Shown: positions 51,999 to 62,245 of the stretch, piece after piece | How positions within the stretch are numbered: position 1 is the first letter of the stretch | Layout: every line of letters starts with the position of its first letter | Assembly (NCBI GenBank): GCA_027475525.1 | Contig: JAMWFC010000073.1 | Location: 893,791-957,790, forward strand | From: Macrolepiota albuminosa | Taxonomy: Eukaryota; Basidiomycota; Agaricomycetes; Agaricales; Agaricaceae | Direction: 5' to 3' | DNA: 64,000 bases | Translations under genes and position numbers: made by a program | The notes under the pieces: model-generated | Told to the model about the DNA's origin: nothing | Seen by the model: only the letters and a program-made list of their open reading frames with translations | Databases searched by the model: none

Positions 51999-53061
51999 GT
52001 CACTTGATGCGCACTTCCCTATCATCAAAGCTCAATTCGGGCTCAATTCTCTACCTGAGTCCATGGTCCATTGGGCATTATGCAGGTAGGAGTCCAGGAC
52101 ATTAAGCTCCATGGTGAACTCGGTCCGATCAATGTAGATCAAATGTTGCATTGTATTTAGTATCTACAACTTCTCTTTGCGAGATGCACACAGGATTTCT
52201 TCGACACGAAGAATCGCGGATCCGGATGTCCAACCAGCATTAATCATCTTCACATATATCTATGAGAGTATAAGTTTCTAGAAATAGACATTCGAATTAG
52301 ACGAAGGATAGATAAAAAGGGACATCTTTGAAGAGGCCTGATGAAGAATAAAATACAGCAAATTAAAGAGAGATAAGTTACAGTCTAAATTTTCCTGTTT
52401 ACTTCGCTTGAAGGCGTTGATGCTAGAACTAAATTACATATTGGCAGCGTCATATATCAGGCCAGTGTGGTTCTGCCTGCCCTCTATGTGTTTGGAGGAA
52501 TGCCGTCAGACTTCCGAGCCAGAAAAGTGCGCATTGATCGATTCAGTCGCAGTGGTGACCTCGACGTATTCGATACTCGTTTCTTACTTTGCTCCATCGA
52601 GACAGACCTTCCTCAAATATGACTTCCTGCTGCCGAAGAATGAGCGCTACCATACGCTCCAATCGGTTACACAAACTAGATCCACTCTTCGTACTAAGTC
52701 CTCAAACTGCTTTCTGACTAGGACTGAAGCTTTGGATATAGTCTCCACAGTTACAAGATTAGCGTGGACTCACAGAAAAAGACCCTGTGAACGATCAAAC
52801 AAAGGTCTCCAGGGCAGTCAAATTTGTTTGTGGGGTCTGCCCTTTGGTTTAGGTAGAATTGTAAGACCAGGTAATCCAGGGGTCTCCAGGGCAGTCAAAT
52901 TTGTTTGTGGGGTCTGCCCTTTGGTTTAGGTAGAATTGTAAGACCAGGTAATCCAGGAGAATGATAACTAAGGCCCTGATGCCAGCACCAGAATAACAGT
53001 GTGCCGCCAGTCAATGACAAAAGAAATCGATCCTTGCTAGGCTTAGACAGAAGATACTCAC
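51999..53061. other. Host debris, unknown frames and a 77-bp tandem duplication
   Basis: A plus-strand open frame (52408-52929) starts MKALMLELNYILAASYI; another frame over the same DNA reads ALYVFGGMPSDFRARKVRID, FDTRFLLCSIETDLP and looks more protein-like. Neither matches a family I know. 52804-52880 is exactly repeated at 52881-52957 (77 bp). Elsewhere nothing is supported. Confidence 0.4.
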
Positions 53062-53425
53062 TATTAGAATCAGTTCCTCACGACCTAGATAGAACAATAC
53101 AGGATTATTCCTCAGCTCGTTATAATCGACTGATATTCGGACTGTACCTAGATAGAACAATACAGGATTATTCTACGGTGCAGTCAGTAAATGTATGTGT
53201 CCATGGTAACTGTAAGTTTTACTCACCCTCAGCTCGTTATAATCGACTGAGGGTAGTGTTCTGTATGTACGTGTCTTTTATATGTATGTGAGAAGACAAT
53301 GGGATCATTGTGTATAAGGATAACAAAGGAAGACAGTGGCCAGTTGTGGTGGCGTCTGTGTGATATTTGTGATAATGAATGTGGGCATACGTGATGATGC
53401 GTGGTGATGTTGTTACCGTCCAACA
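53062..53425 (-). repeat. Solo copia LTR 3, TSD CTCAC
   Basis: 364 bp flanked by CTCAC (53057-53061, 53426-53430). Minus strand TGTTGGACGG...GATTCTAATA; the terminal CA has become TA. Contains the stem-loop ACCCTCAG..CTGAGGGT (53225-53254), a second loop-plus-arm copy (53111-53133), and a 63-bp-spaced duplicated flank (53083, 53146). Confidence 0.9.
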
Positions 53426-53433
53426 CTCACTCC

Positions 53434-53650
53434 GTCATCGTAATAGAGAGTTGGTTGTATACTTGCCATATTTGTGCCTTAGGAAGTCAACATGGTCCGG
53501 GGCCAGCTGGCCTGTCGAGACAAATTCGTACAGACCAGACTCAGGGATGGAGTTGAAGTCCCCACAGACAATCATTGGGATCTTCGTCCCGTCCAAGAAT
53601 GATGTAACGTTTAATGCATTGTATGCCTTCTCACGTGGCTACTAAGACAA
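53434..53650 (-). pseudogene. CCR4-like deadenylase (EEP nuclease) fragment
   Basis: One minus-strand exon-like piece of about 65 residues: KAYNALNVTSFLDG, KIPMIVCGDFNSIPESGLYE, FVSTGQLAPDHVDFLRHKYG. CGDFNS is the Asp/Asn-containing motif of the endonuclease/exonuclease/phosphatase fold, and the P-x-SGxYEFL..G and PDHxDF context fits CCR4 mRNA deadenylases. The remainder is absent; solo LTRs lie on both sides (53062-53425 and 53682-53919). Confidence 0.65.
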
Positions 53651-53681
53651 AGCTCACATGGAAAGAGACAAAGTACTATGG

Positions 53682-53919
53682 TGTTGAGATCCACGCGTGT
53701 CATAGCATCACCGTGCGCATTGATTGTTACTGTCAGGGTCGCGCGCTCAGGGCTGGGTGAAAAATATGAGGATATATTATACGGACGGGAATGACAATCA
53801 CCCTCAGTCATTACACAGAGACTGAGGGTGAGCATGCAGTTTACTTAGAGAACAATGGACGGATTAACTTACGCATACTATAGAGTGACCTCTGTGATAT
53901 TAGATTCCTACTTCTAACA
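53682..53919 (+). repeat. Solo copia LTR 4, TSD TATGG
   Basis: 238 bp, TGTTGAGATC...CTTCTAACA, flanked by TATGG (53677-53681, 53920-53924). Contains the perfect stem-loop CACCCTCAGTC/GACTGAGGGTG (53799-53830). No second loop-arm copy is obvious. Confidence 0.88.
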
Positions 53920-54040
53920 TATGGTACATCACAAGGCCGTCAATTGGTCAGAAAAACGGTATGAGAATTGTCTGAGTGACTGTCATGTCACACCTGTGAT
54001 AATTCGATAATAACACTGCTTTCTCACTCCCTCACTCAAC

Positions 54041-54547
54041 ATGTATCTGCAAACCCTGCTTGAAATGTTTAACGCTGTTCTGCTGAACTCAAAGAATGAC
54101 GATGCGTGGAATGGCCCTTGGAACGCACTCTTGACCCATTTCTTCCCCATGGAACAAGGCTGGGAAGTCACACCTAAGGTAGGATACGGATCTGAAGGAG
54201 CTCTCACTTATCACCTTTAGGTTTCATCACCTTGGTCTATGGTGCCAGTCGATCTCGCTGTAAACTATGTCATTAGCTATAACAATGTGGCAATCCTTGC
54301 TATGTATGTCAAGGTCAAGCCATTCGACCAACTCGAGGTACTTACGGCTCAAGCTGAGGCCGATGAACAGATGCGTCGCCAGATTGGTGATTACTTCAAA
54401 CTTGCCCCGCCGACTTTCATTGGTCTCAGCGCATTTGGGCACATGGCATGCAAATACGAGCTCACAAAGACTACGCACGAACTCACACCTCATACATTGT
54501 CAAGGTCTCTGCAACACCTTAGCAACACTGTGCCTGAGGAGTATTAG
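54041..54547 (+). CDS. Fungal hypothetical protein, PD-(D/E)XK-like, one intron
   Basis: ATG 54041 opens MYLQTLLEMFNAVLLNSKND..WNALLTHFFP to EVTP; a likely 43-nt intron (GTAGGA...CACCTTTAG) leads to PWSMVPVDLAVNYVISYNNV, AILAMYVKVKPFDQLEVL, AEADEQMRRQIGDYF, FIGLSAFGHMACKYEL, ending at TAG 54547. The D..(I/V)...MYVKVKP pattern resembles the PDF-x-EVKP core of fungal PD-(D/E)XK-type hypothetical proteins, but the active-site Glu would be Lys. About 150 residues; possibly a decayed copy. Family assignment is from memory and tentative. Confidence 0.45.
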
Positions 54548-54990
54548 GATCTGGACTTGAAGACTGAAGAGGGGTGCAAGGCCTAGGCCATACGGAGAGA
54601 TGAACTAGGCCGCAGTGTTGATATTCTTAATATTTCTCCACACAAAAGATGGGTTATCAATCACCCCGACCTGCAAGACAACTTTACTACATATTGGGGC
54701 GCAGACACTATAGCCAGGGTCCTTTAGCCATACGTATAATCTAACAACATTGAGACAGTATGTTATCTTTTTCATGTCCATGAAATGCGCGACTCACGGA
54801 ACACAGATTCTTACCTTCGATGCAAGAGATCCTTGGAACCATAATATTGGTAATGTTTCCAATGTCACTCTTTGGTGGATGTGGCCAATGAATGACTCGG
54901 AAGCCAACTTTCCCAGCCTCAGAAATGTTCAGATGGCTTCCTACTCTTGTTGATCCCTCTAGCAGTGGATCTGAGTCCACGTTCTTTCAT
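54548..54990. other. No recognisable gene
   Basis: A minus-strand frame (54741-54980, RVIHWPHPPKSDIGNITNIM) is open but not identifiable. Nothing else is supported. Confidence 0.35.
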
Positions 54991-55009
54991 GTCCTTTGTT
55001 ATTGTACCA

Positions 55010-56130
55010 CCTTCTCCAAGGCTGCAGTTGGGGTTCAGCGGGTACTTCTCTGTTGGGTTTCCTTGAGAATCGACAAACCGTACAGCCACAAGCCCATACC
55101 CTTCCAGCCGTTGACGCATTTCCTCCGAACCAAACACAACCCTACCCTTTCCATGCGCCACGGCCACAGGTAACTTAGAACTGACCATTTCACTGAAGAA
55201 CACCGACGAACGAGTGACTTCGTTATCCACCCATCTCCACCATCAACGTACGGCCCTCGAAGCATTCAGCCCTGTTAGGTTTAATATCAGGCCAATCCTG
55301 TGCACCAGAGATGATTTAACAGAGGTGACTAAGGAATTGACAACTATTACAGGCACCCAGTGCAAACGAGTCCTCACGCTTGAAGGATTGTACAAATTTG
55401 GTGCGGACGGTTTCGTTGAGAAGTACGGAGTGCGCCCATCCTTTGCCAGCACCAAGGATGTCATCATAGCAGAAACCACCGCAAGCAGCAAGTCCAACAA
55501 ATCCAGAGAGACTAGTGTTGCCCGAGAGTATGTCAGACATGTGCACGTCGACGGCATCAAAACCTGCTGCGGCAAATGACCATGCCATCTCCACTTGTCT
55601 ATTGACATCCTGTTCAGAGAGAATACAACCTTGGGTTTTCAGAACAGGCTTTGAGAAGGCTGATAAGAAAATGTAAGATCATAGAAAATGCTGGTGTGTG
55701 ACTTGTCTCTGACAAGGCTGAACTCCTCTGTGGCGCAGGTGGGATTGTCACAGAGCACCTGCATTCTGTACGACGTCTCTGACCACATCTACTGAAGCTC
55801 AGCATGAGTAGTAGAGATCGACGTCTGGAGCCTCAGACCCAATTTCTTTGAATATCTGTGCCAGGGCAGAGCCTCCGAGACGCTGTTTGCCGTCAGCGAG
55901 GTCAAAAAAACACAGGACAGGTGTTTTTGTCAATGTCAGTCTAGAGCTGAGGTGTCCAAGTAGTCCTGACGTCGTCCACAGAAGGGAAAGCAGTAACAAT
56001 AAGCGACAAAGGTGAGCTAACTTCCTTTTGTTCTTCAGCCTCCCTCCACTTCATCAACATCGACATTGAATCCTTCCCAACAGGGATACCAACACCCAAT
56101 GCAGGGCACAAGTTCTTTAGCTATCACTCA
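55010..56130 (-). pseudogene. ADE6: FGAM synthetase (purine biosynthesis, ADE6/purL type), deleted and frameshifted
   Basis: C-terminal half of phosphoribosylformylglycinamidine synthase, which makes FGAM from FGAR, ATP and Gln. Minus-strand order: [17 protein letters not shown] (~56100-56050), [11 protein letters not shown] and [12 protein letters not shown], then after a shift at a T7 run CFFDLADGKQRLGGSALAQ..IGSEAPDVD (55900-55810). A deletion removes the rest of the second AIRS-like domain; DNPTCATEEF and KPVLKTQG lead into the glutaminase domain: EMAWSFAAAGFDAVDVHMSD, ACGGFCYDDILGAGKGW, ALGACNSCQFLSHL (nucleophile Cys in CNxC kept). The last part (VFFSEMVSSKLPVAVAHGKG, GYGLVAVRFVDSQGNPTE) ends at NPN; the MPHPER catalytic end is missing. 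Element F abuts its upstream side. Confidence 0.85.
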
Positions 56131-56136
56131 GACAAG

Positions 56137-56474
56137 TGTGGGCCCTTCAGCACCGCTCCAGGCTGCTTAGATAAGCCGGAGTTTGCCTTTCTGACTTCTA
56201 AAGTCCGGAGTTTTCCTCCCTTGTTTGCACACTTGTTTGGTTAGTCAATTTTCGAGTTTTTAAGGTTTTGTTGTACTGTACAGTTGTTTCCCACGCTTCA
56301 GAGGCCCCAGAAGCGTCCAACCTGGCATAGGGAATCCCCAGACTTGTTCTCTTTGGATCTCCCTCTGCCAGGTGAGTAGCTACCTTGATATTGTCAGTAT
56401 ATATTCTAATACACTTTAGATCTCCCTCTGCCAGCTGTGTGACTGAGCCACAGCCTCTAGAGGTCGCCCTTACA
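56137..56474 (+). repeat. Probable 5' LTR of F
   Basis: Ends CGCCCTTACA at 56474; the last ~170 bp match 62549-62711 and the last ~71 bp match 58736-58806. The start at TGTGGGCCC (56137) is a guess from the end of FGAM synthetase homology. Confidence 0.55.
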
Positions 56475-56588
56475 GCAGAACAAGTCTCTACATTTCGGTC
56501 TGGGAGCCCCCTTCAGCCTGCTTGAGCCCTCTCTTGCCCCTTTAGGTCCCTCCCCCACTGGATTACTCCCTGCCCCTCTGTTGCTTCT

Positions 56589-57854
56589 ATGACCCAACCA
56601 GCCCCCTCAGACACTCCCCTGGACGCTTCTGCCCCTCAGGATGATGCCTGGGGTCGCTTGCTTGCTCTGGAGACTCAGGTGCAGACCACTCAAGCTTCCC
56701 TCACCCTCCATACCACCGAACTTGCTGGATTATGTCAGGCCACAGACACCATCTCTCATTCCCTTCAGGCCCTCTTAGAGCGCCTCCCTCTCACTCCTAC
56801 CCCTCTCCAGGCACCTCCAGTTAGGGCTGGCACACCCCCAGTCCCTCGCTTTGGGGCCTCCCCCCCAGTTCATGCCAATATTCCTCGCCCAGCACTCCCA
56901 GATGCATTCAATGGTGACCAAGCGATAGGCGAGCGTTTCCTGCAGTCCTGCATCACCTATATTCAGCTCAGTGGTGAGGCTTTTCCCTCTGACGCTCTCA
57001 AGATCACTTGGGTTCCTCCCTACATGAAGTCTGGGCGAGCTTCAACATACGCGCTACGAGTCTTTCAATGCCCTGGAGGAGTGGAGAGTTTTGGAAGTTG
57101 GGATCAGTTTGAGAACAAGTTTTGGACAGAGTTCTTCCCCTTGGACCCTGCTAAGGTGGCAGCCCTCACTCTCCAAGATCCTCATTGATATGGGCAGGGG
57201 AAGCAGACCCTAGATGAGTAGATCGACTCCTTCAGAGCTCTTGCTGAACAGGCCTGTTATCCGGATGGTCTTCAGCTCTGTCTCACCTTCCGAGATGGCC
57301 TCCTTCCCTCTCTCATGGATCGGATCGACAGCATGGCTGAGGGACGATCTGATGACACAAGTATCGAGACCTAGTATCAGGTAGCACGTGATCAGTGGCA
57401 GCTCATGGAGTTATGACGTGAGCTCCACCATGGAACTGCCCCTCGCTCCACCCCACAGGCATCTTTTTCTGCTCATCATCCCATCCAGCCCTCCCTTTCA
57501 TTTCGCACTCCACCCCCAGCTCAGGTACCTGTGGCACGTCCTCTTTCTTTTGGAGTACCTATGGATGTTGATGCCTCTCGTCAACGTTCCTCCCTTCCTC
57601 TCCTCTGCCGTCGCTGTGGAAAGCCTGGTCACTTTGCTCGGTATTGTCCCCAGGGGTTAGAGGTGCGCTATCTCTCAGCTTTAGAGCAGGAGGAGCTCCT
57701 TCTCCAGCTCCTTGCTGCCCGAGACATTCGAGGAAACCCCTCCCCAGATGTACAGACTGAAGCAGAACCTTTGGAGGAGTCCATGGGTCCTGTGGAAGCT
57801 GTAGCAGAACCATTGGATGTGTCCTTTGGTTCTGCAGAGGAGGGTTTTCAATAG
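56589..57854 (+). pseudogene. F gag with CCHC knuckle
   Basis: Starts MTQPAPSDTPLDASAP, coiled-coil region (LLALETQVQTTQASLTLH), capsid-like RPALPDAFNGDQAIGERFL, SCITYIQLSGEAF, WDQFENKFWTEFF; then stops at 57186, ~57219 and ~57372 and, in the same or adjacent frames, DSFRALAEQACYPDG and the knuckle CRRCGKPGHFARYCP (57606-57650). Ends TAG ~57852. Typical gypsy gag organisation. Confidence 0.8.
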
Positions 57855-57862
57855 AGCAATGA

Positions 57863-58563
57863 ATGAGTTGTACGCCTCCGCCGCCTGGTGCTAATCAGTT
57901 TACATGTCAATCAGTAGAGTCTTCTAATGTATCGCTCCCTGTTCCTGATTCTCTGACTGAAACTGTAAGCACCCCCTCCGACGTACAAAATACCCCCTTG
58001 GTCCAAGCCTCAGCTAAGACTTCTTCTCCTCCTTCTCCTGTCCGACAACCACATGTCCCGTACAAAATACCCCCTTGGTCCAAGCCTCAGCTAAGACTTC
58101 TTCTCCTCCTTCTCCTGTCCGACAATCACATGTCCCAGCTTGGGAACGACGCCTTCCCCGTCGCTATGTTGTTGCTTCTACTCCCTCTCCCAACTCTCTG
58201 CGTCTGAATGTGGAGATTGAGACAACTGACACTCAGCAGACTCGAAGCGTCATAGCTCTCTTGGACAGTTGCGCTACTGGACTCTTCCTAGACACCCATT
58301 ATGTGGAACAACACTGGCTCACTACCCATCCCCTCTCTCACCCTATTCCAGTCTATAACATTGACGGTACGCTCAATGAAGCTGGATCCATCCGCTCAGT
58401 GGTGGATTTAGTCCTTCGTTATCAGACTCATTCTGAGCGTGCAGTCTTTGCGGTTACCAGCCTAGGAAAGCAGGACATGATACTTGGGTTCTCCTGGCTG
58501 CGTGATCACAATCCTGAGATTGACTGGGCCAAGGGTAAGGTGAGCATGAGCCGCTGTCCTTGA
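57863..58563 (+). pseudogene. F retropepsin-like protease with 77-bp duplication
   Basis: IALLDSCATGLFLDTHYVEQH (DSGAT has become DSCAT) followed by MILGFSWLRDHNPEIDWAKG, the two protease motifs. Upstream, a perfect-but-one 77-bp tandem duplication (57983-58059, 58060-58136) changes frame because 77 is not a multiple of three. Confidence 0.8.
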
Positions 58564-58735
58564 CGGTGTTCCACATGTGCCAAGGAAGTTAGAGAGGAGC
58601 GTAGAGAGTCAGTCCGTGAGCGTGCTGCTATCCGGGCTTGCCGGGTTGGACACCTCCCCTTTGCAGACCTCGACCTACTGGATCCTCCTCCCTTGGCGTT
58701 CCCTTATAGAGAGGCCCTCTATGAGGACGTTTGAA

Positions 58736-58806
58736 TTCTAATACACTTTGGATCTCCCTCTGCCAGCTGTGTGACTGAGCCACAGCCTCTAGAGGTCGCC
58801 CTTACA
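58736..58806 (+). repeat. 3' LTR end fragment of F
   Basis: ATTCTAATACACTTTGG through CGCCCTTACA, matching the end of the 5' LTR. Joined directly to the pol leader of F on the left and to copia E RT on the right. Confidence 0.85.
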
Positions 58807-59052
58807 ACGGTGTATTCTGTGTCCTGAAGGCACCTTGTTTCGGGGGATCAAGTGATACACTCCCATTTCACGTAAGGATTTGAGTTCATCTTCATAGGCT
58901 AACTTCCATTGTTCTGCATCAATAGATTGCTGGGCCTGGTTCCACGTTCTTGATACCTCTGGATCCACATCTTCAGGACTGATACCTAGGTCATCTTTGG
59001 TTACATTCAGCCTTGCTAACACTTGATTGAGGTCTATGTTCTCCTCCTCCAC
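58807..59052 (-). pseudogene. E reverse transcriptase, N-terminal fragment
   Basis: WNQAQQSIDAEQWKLAYEDE, LKSLREMGVYHLIPRNKVP..HRIHR: start of the copia RT domain, cut after HRIHR by the F LTR junction. Confidence 0.8.
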
Positions 59053-60174
59053 AGGTTGTAGAGCCCGTGGTTCTTGGTGTTCATTATGGTGGAGCTGTTC
59101 GAATGCATGTCGATGGTCAGCTCTAGCTTTACGGATTCGATCTGCTGATTCCTTTGATTCCCTTACAGCATGTTCTACTGGAGTTTCTGGTGCATCGTTA
59201 GGTCTACTTTTAGCTGTTGGTATTGGGACTCATGTTGATTGTCGTGGAAGTTCTTGAACTGGTTTGGCTAACACATCTGGATCCTCTGGTTGATCTGGAG
59301 GAATAGGGTCTGCAGGTATGTTTTGTGGGGCATTTTCTTGATTTCTATTGGGTGCAAGCTCTTCATGATCATCAGAGATTATATATGGCTGGTCCTTTGC
59401 CCCTTTTGCTATGGCATCGATGGTTGGGATCCCTGCATGATCTGGAGGTGGAGTTAATGAGTTCAAGTCTCTAATAGCATTGTCGTTTTGGTGCTCAACA
59501 AATCTGACGTGATATGTGCTGTATACCCATTTTGATACCCTGTCGTAACACCTATAAGCTTTGGCCTTGGGATCATAACCTATTAGCGTGCATTCAATGG
59601 CCCTTTTGTAGATCTTAGGATTGTGTTTCCCCAAGATTAGGACAAAGACACAACAGCCAATTTCACGGATATAGGAATAGTTCGGTTTCTTATCGTATCA
59701 TAGCTTGTCTGGTGTTACATCATTTACAGCTGAGGTTTTAGTCTTCCCATGAAGATGAGCCGCTGTTAAATAAAACTCGTCCCAGAGAAATGCTGTGCAT
59801 TTTGAATATAGTCTCATAGCAATGCTCTTTCCCATAAGTGTCCAATGCATCTGTTCTACGCGTCCAAGGTGTGCCGACGTGTATATAGCTCCATGTTGCG
59901 TTGTTATCCCTTGTGACCGGTACCATATCTCATTTTCTTTGGCTATAATCTCTGAATCATTCTCAGAACGCAGAATTCCAACTTTCAGACCTGTCTCTAC
60001 TTGTCGTGCTAGGATCCATGCCTTGAGTTTACCAAACGCATTGCTCTTCAGCTTCAAGGGTATGGACCAGGGTTTATTTGTGTAGTTGTCGACTATATTC
60101 ATGATGTAATTATTGCCAGTGCGCAACGTCACATCCTGCTTCCCAGTCAGATCCACCAAAACAATGCCAAGCTT
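59053..60174 (-). pseudogene. E integrase core and C-terminal region
   Basis: Frameshifted from the upstream ORF: VLVDLTGKQDVTLRTGNNY (first Asp), LRSENDSEIIAKENE (second Asp region, DNG lost), QGITTQHGAIYTSAHLGRVEQ (Glu). Then GKHNPKIYKRAIECTLIGYDP, KAYRCYDRVSKWVYSTYHVRF, the usual copia integrase C-terminal block, stop at 59698 and another before 59634. Confidence 0.85.
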
Positions 60175-62028
60175 TCATGTTGCTCTATGACCAACACCTT
60201 CCTCTCTAACTTTCGGAACAGGTGTTCTGGATTGCTTGCCAAGAATACATTCATTACACTTCGGCGGTTTTGCAGAGAAGGTACACGGCATACCTTTGAC
60301 CATGCCTTTCTTTGCCATCTCCATGATTGTCTGGTAATTTGCATGGCCCAAACGGCGGTGCCATGTGACAATATTGGGTGCTGAGTGTACTGTAAGTGCA
60401 AGCTCGGTGTGGAGGTCTAACACATATAGGTTCTTCATAGGGAGTAGGGTTCCATTGGCAATCAGCTCATTCGTGGTTCCTCTGAACAGTTTTGCCTTTG
60501 TGTTTTTAAACGAGGTGAATATATCATCCTTCTTTGCCATTAGGCTGACTGAGAGCCAAACTGTAGCTTTAGGAACTAGGAGAGCATTATCGAGTATGAG
60601 GTAAGAGCCATTTGCAAGACATAGTCTTATCTGTCCTATGGCGGTAGCCAAGATTGTCGATCCACCAACACTTCTAATGGATTTGTTTGGTATGGGTTTC
60701 AATGAGATGAAGTCAGTGGCATCTGGAGATATATGTACGGTTGCCCCAGAATCCAAGTATAATGGGTGTGTAGTGGTGGCACTGGTCAATGTAGTTTCAG
60801 TCACAGTCTGTAACGCATGGTCCTTCCAGTCGGCTATAGTCACAGACTCCTCCTCCAGCGCAATCCACGCATCAAATTCAAGGGTCTCAGCATCCTCAAG
60901 GCTTGTGGGAACCATATCTGCCGCTAGGCCTGCAAATTCAGCCTTGGGAGCTGTACCTGGCACCTTGTTTGTCTGAGCAGCAATATACGCTGCGAGAGCC
61001 TCAGCATCACCCTCAACTGTGAATACAGAACCACCGGCTGGGGTAATCGTGAGTCTTGTAGCCCCCTTTTTCTTCTCACGGTTGTCCTTCCTAGCCTTAT
61101 AGTGTGCCACATGGGCAGCCTTTGCCTCATCAAGCATCTTCCCAGCCATCCCACCACCTTCAAGGATACACCACGGCTTTGTATGTCCCGTGTAATTTGT
61201 GCGTCCCCTTGTCTTACAAGCATCACAAACCAGCTCATCCCTTCTGGTCATAGAGCGGGTTGCCAACACTGTGGGCTGGGGGTCTGGCATTCCCCTTTCA
61301 GCAGCATAGAGGGTCTGCTCATTCTCCAAGAAGTGTCGGATTTTGTCTGGACCATAGGACATGGCTGCAGTAGCAGCTGCAAGGTCACGAGAGATAATCG
61401 ATCGTGCGCTTGCATACAATGAGTTGTCAGACAGTGAAAATAAGGCCGCGATAGATTGCAAAAGGTCCTTGGTGACAGTCCCAACGTCAAACATGCGATT
61501 GATCTTTTCATAGATCCGATCTATCGTTTTCGTGATTGGCTCAGCTGGAGAGCACTTCGTAGTCAGGGCCTCCTGTAGCAGACAAACTTGCTGAACCGGT
61601 CCAGCCCCACCGTGCCTTGCCTGCAAGTATTCCCACAACTCCTTTGCGCTTATGGAGTCACTAGCCAAGTTGTGCTCTGACTTGGATAGGCCGAGCATTA
61701 GGAAGGAGCAGGCCAGGCGGTCATTCAGGTTCCAATTACAATACGTGCATGGTTTGAATGTTCTGTGAGGGATATCAGGAGGATCAAAGATGTACTCATA
61801 TAGGCCTGACATCATAAGTTTGAGCTTCATGAATTTTGACCAAGGAGTCCACTTGCCATCATCCTTAGCCAGCAGCTCCCCAGAGTAACACAATGACACC
61901 TTGATCTGCGAGATCACAGGGGCAGAGTTGTCAGTTCTTCGCATTTCTGCCCCCTCAGCATCTGTAATGTCCAGGATAGGTCTTCCGGGACTCTCAGCAG
62001 TCGGAGCAGTTGGAGCAGTTGGAGCCAT
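60175..62028 (-). CDS. Copia E gag, protease and GAG-pre-integrase
   Basis: Open for about 617 codons from ATG 62028 (MAPTAPTAPTAESPG; an upstream ATG at 62079 is in frame but gives a hydrophobic leader unlike gag). Gag domain: WTPWSKFMKLKLMMSGLYEYI, WNLNDRLACSFLMLGLSKSE, ELWEYLQARHGGAGPVQQVC. Cys/His motif CDACKTRGRTNYTGHTKPWC. Protease LYLDSGATVHISPDATDF (~residue 425). GAG-pre-integrase WHRRLGHANYQTIMEMAKKG..CNECILGKQSRTPVP. Ends by frameshift at 60175. Confidence 0.9.
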   Translation of the reverse strand: MAPTAPTAPTAESPGRPILDITDAEGAEMRRTDNSAPVISQIKVSLCYSGELLAKDDGKWTPWSKFMKLKLMMSGLYEYIFDPPDIPHRTFKPCTYCNWNLNDRLACSFLMLGLSKSEHNLASDSISAKELWEYLQARHGGAGPVQQVCLLQEALTTKCSPAEPITKTIDRIYEKINRMFDVGTVTKDLLQSIAALFSLSDNSLYASARSIISRDLAAATAAMSYGPDKIRHFLENEQTLYAAERGMPDPQPTVLATRSMTRRDELVCDACKTRGRTNYTGHTKPWCILEGGGMAGKMLDEAKAAHVAHYKARKDNREKKKGATRLTITPAGGSVFTVEGDAEALAAYIAAQTNKVPGTAPKAEFAGLAADMVPTSLEDAETLEFDAWIALEEESVTIADWKDHALQTVTETTLTSATTTHPLYLDSGATVHISPDATDFISLKPIPNKSIRSVGGSTILATAIGQIRLCLANGSYLILDNALLVPKATVWLSVSLMAKKDDIFTSFKNTKAKLFRGTTNELIANGTLLPMKNLYVLDLHTELALTVHSAPNIVTWHRRLGHANYQTIMEMAKKGMVKGMPCTFSAKPPKCNECILGKQSRTPVPKVREEGVGHRAT

Positions 62029-62245
62029 AGTCAAGATCAAGGAGAAGAAAGATAAGACAGTAAGTATCCAGAACAACACATGTCCTCAGGGCAATTGGTA
62101 CACGATGCGGCGTGCTTGGTAATCAGACAATATCAGAGCAGCAGCCCACCAATATCGGACGGTCAGTCCGCAGAGAGAAAAAAAAAAATCAAGGTCTGGT
62201 TGTCAAGTCATACTTCAGTATACGGAGCAGCACTCTCCCTTAACC

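Larger units (their letters stand above)
56137..58806 (+). mobile_element. Ty3/gypsy element F, internally truncated
   Basis: A probable 5' LTR (~56137-56474), gag and protease, then an abrupt jump at 58735 into the last ~71 bp of an LTR ending CCCTTACA. RT, RNase H, integrase and most of the 3' LTR are missing. The exact left end and TSD are unclear. F is not related to A, B or D at sequence level. Confidence 0.75.

Noticed and set aside
56132..58811. TSD for element F
   Set aside because: No 4-6 bp match between the guessed left end and ACGGT on the right; the left boundary is uncertain.
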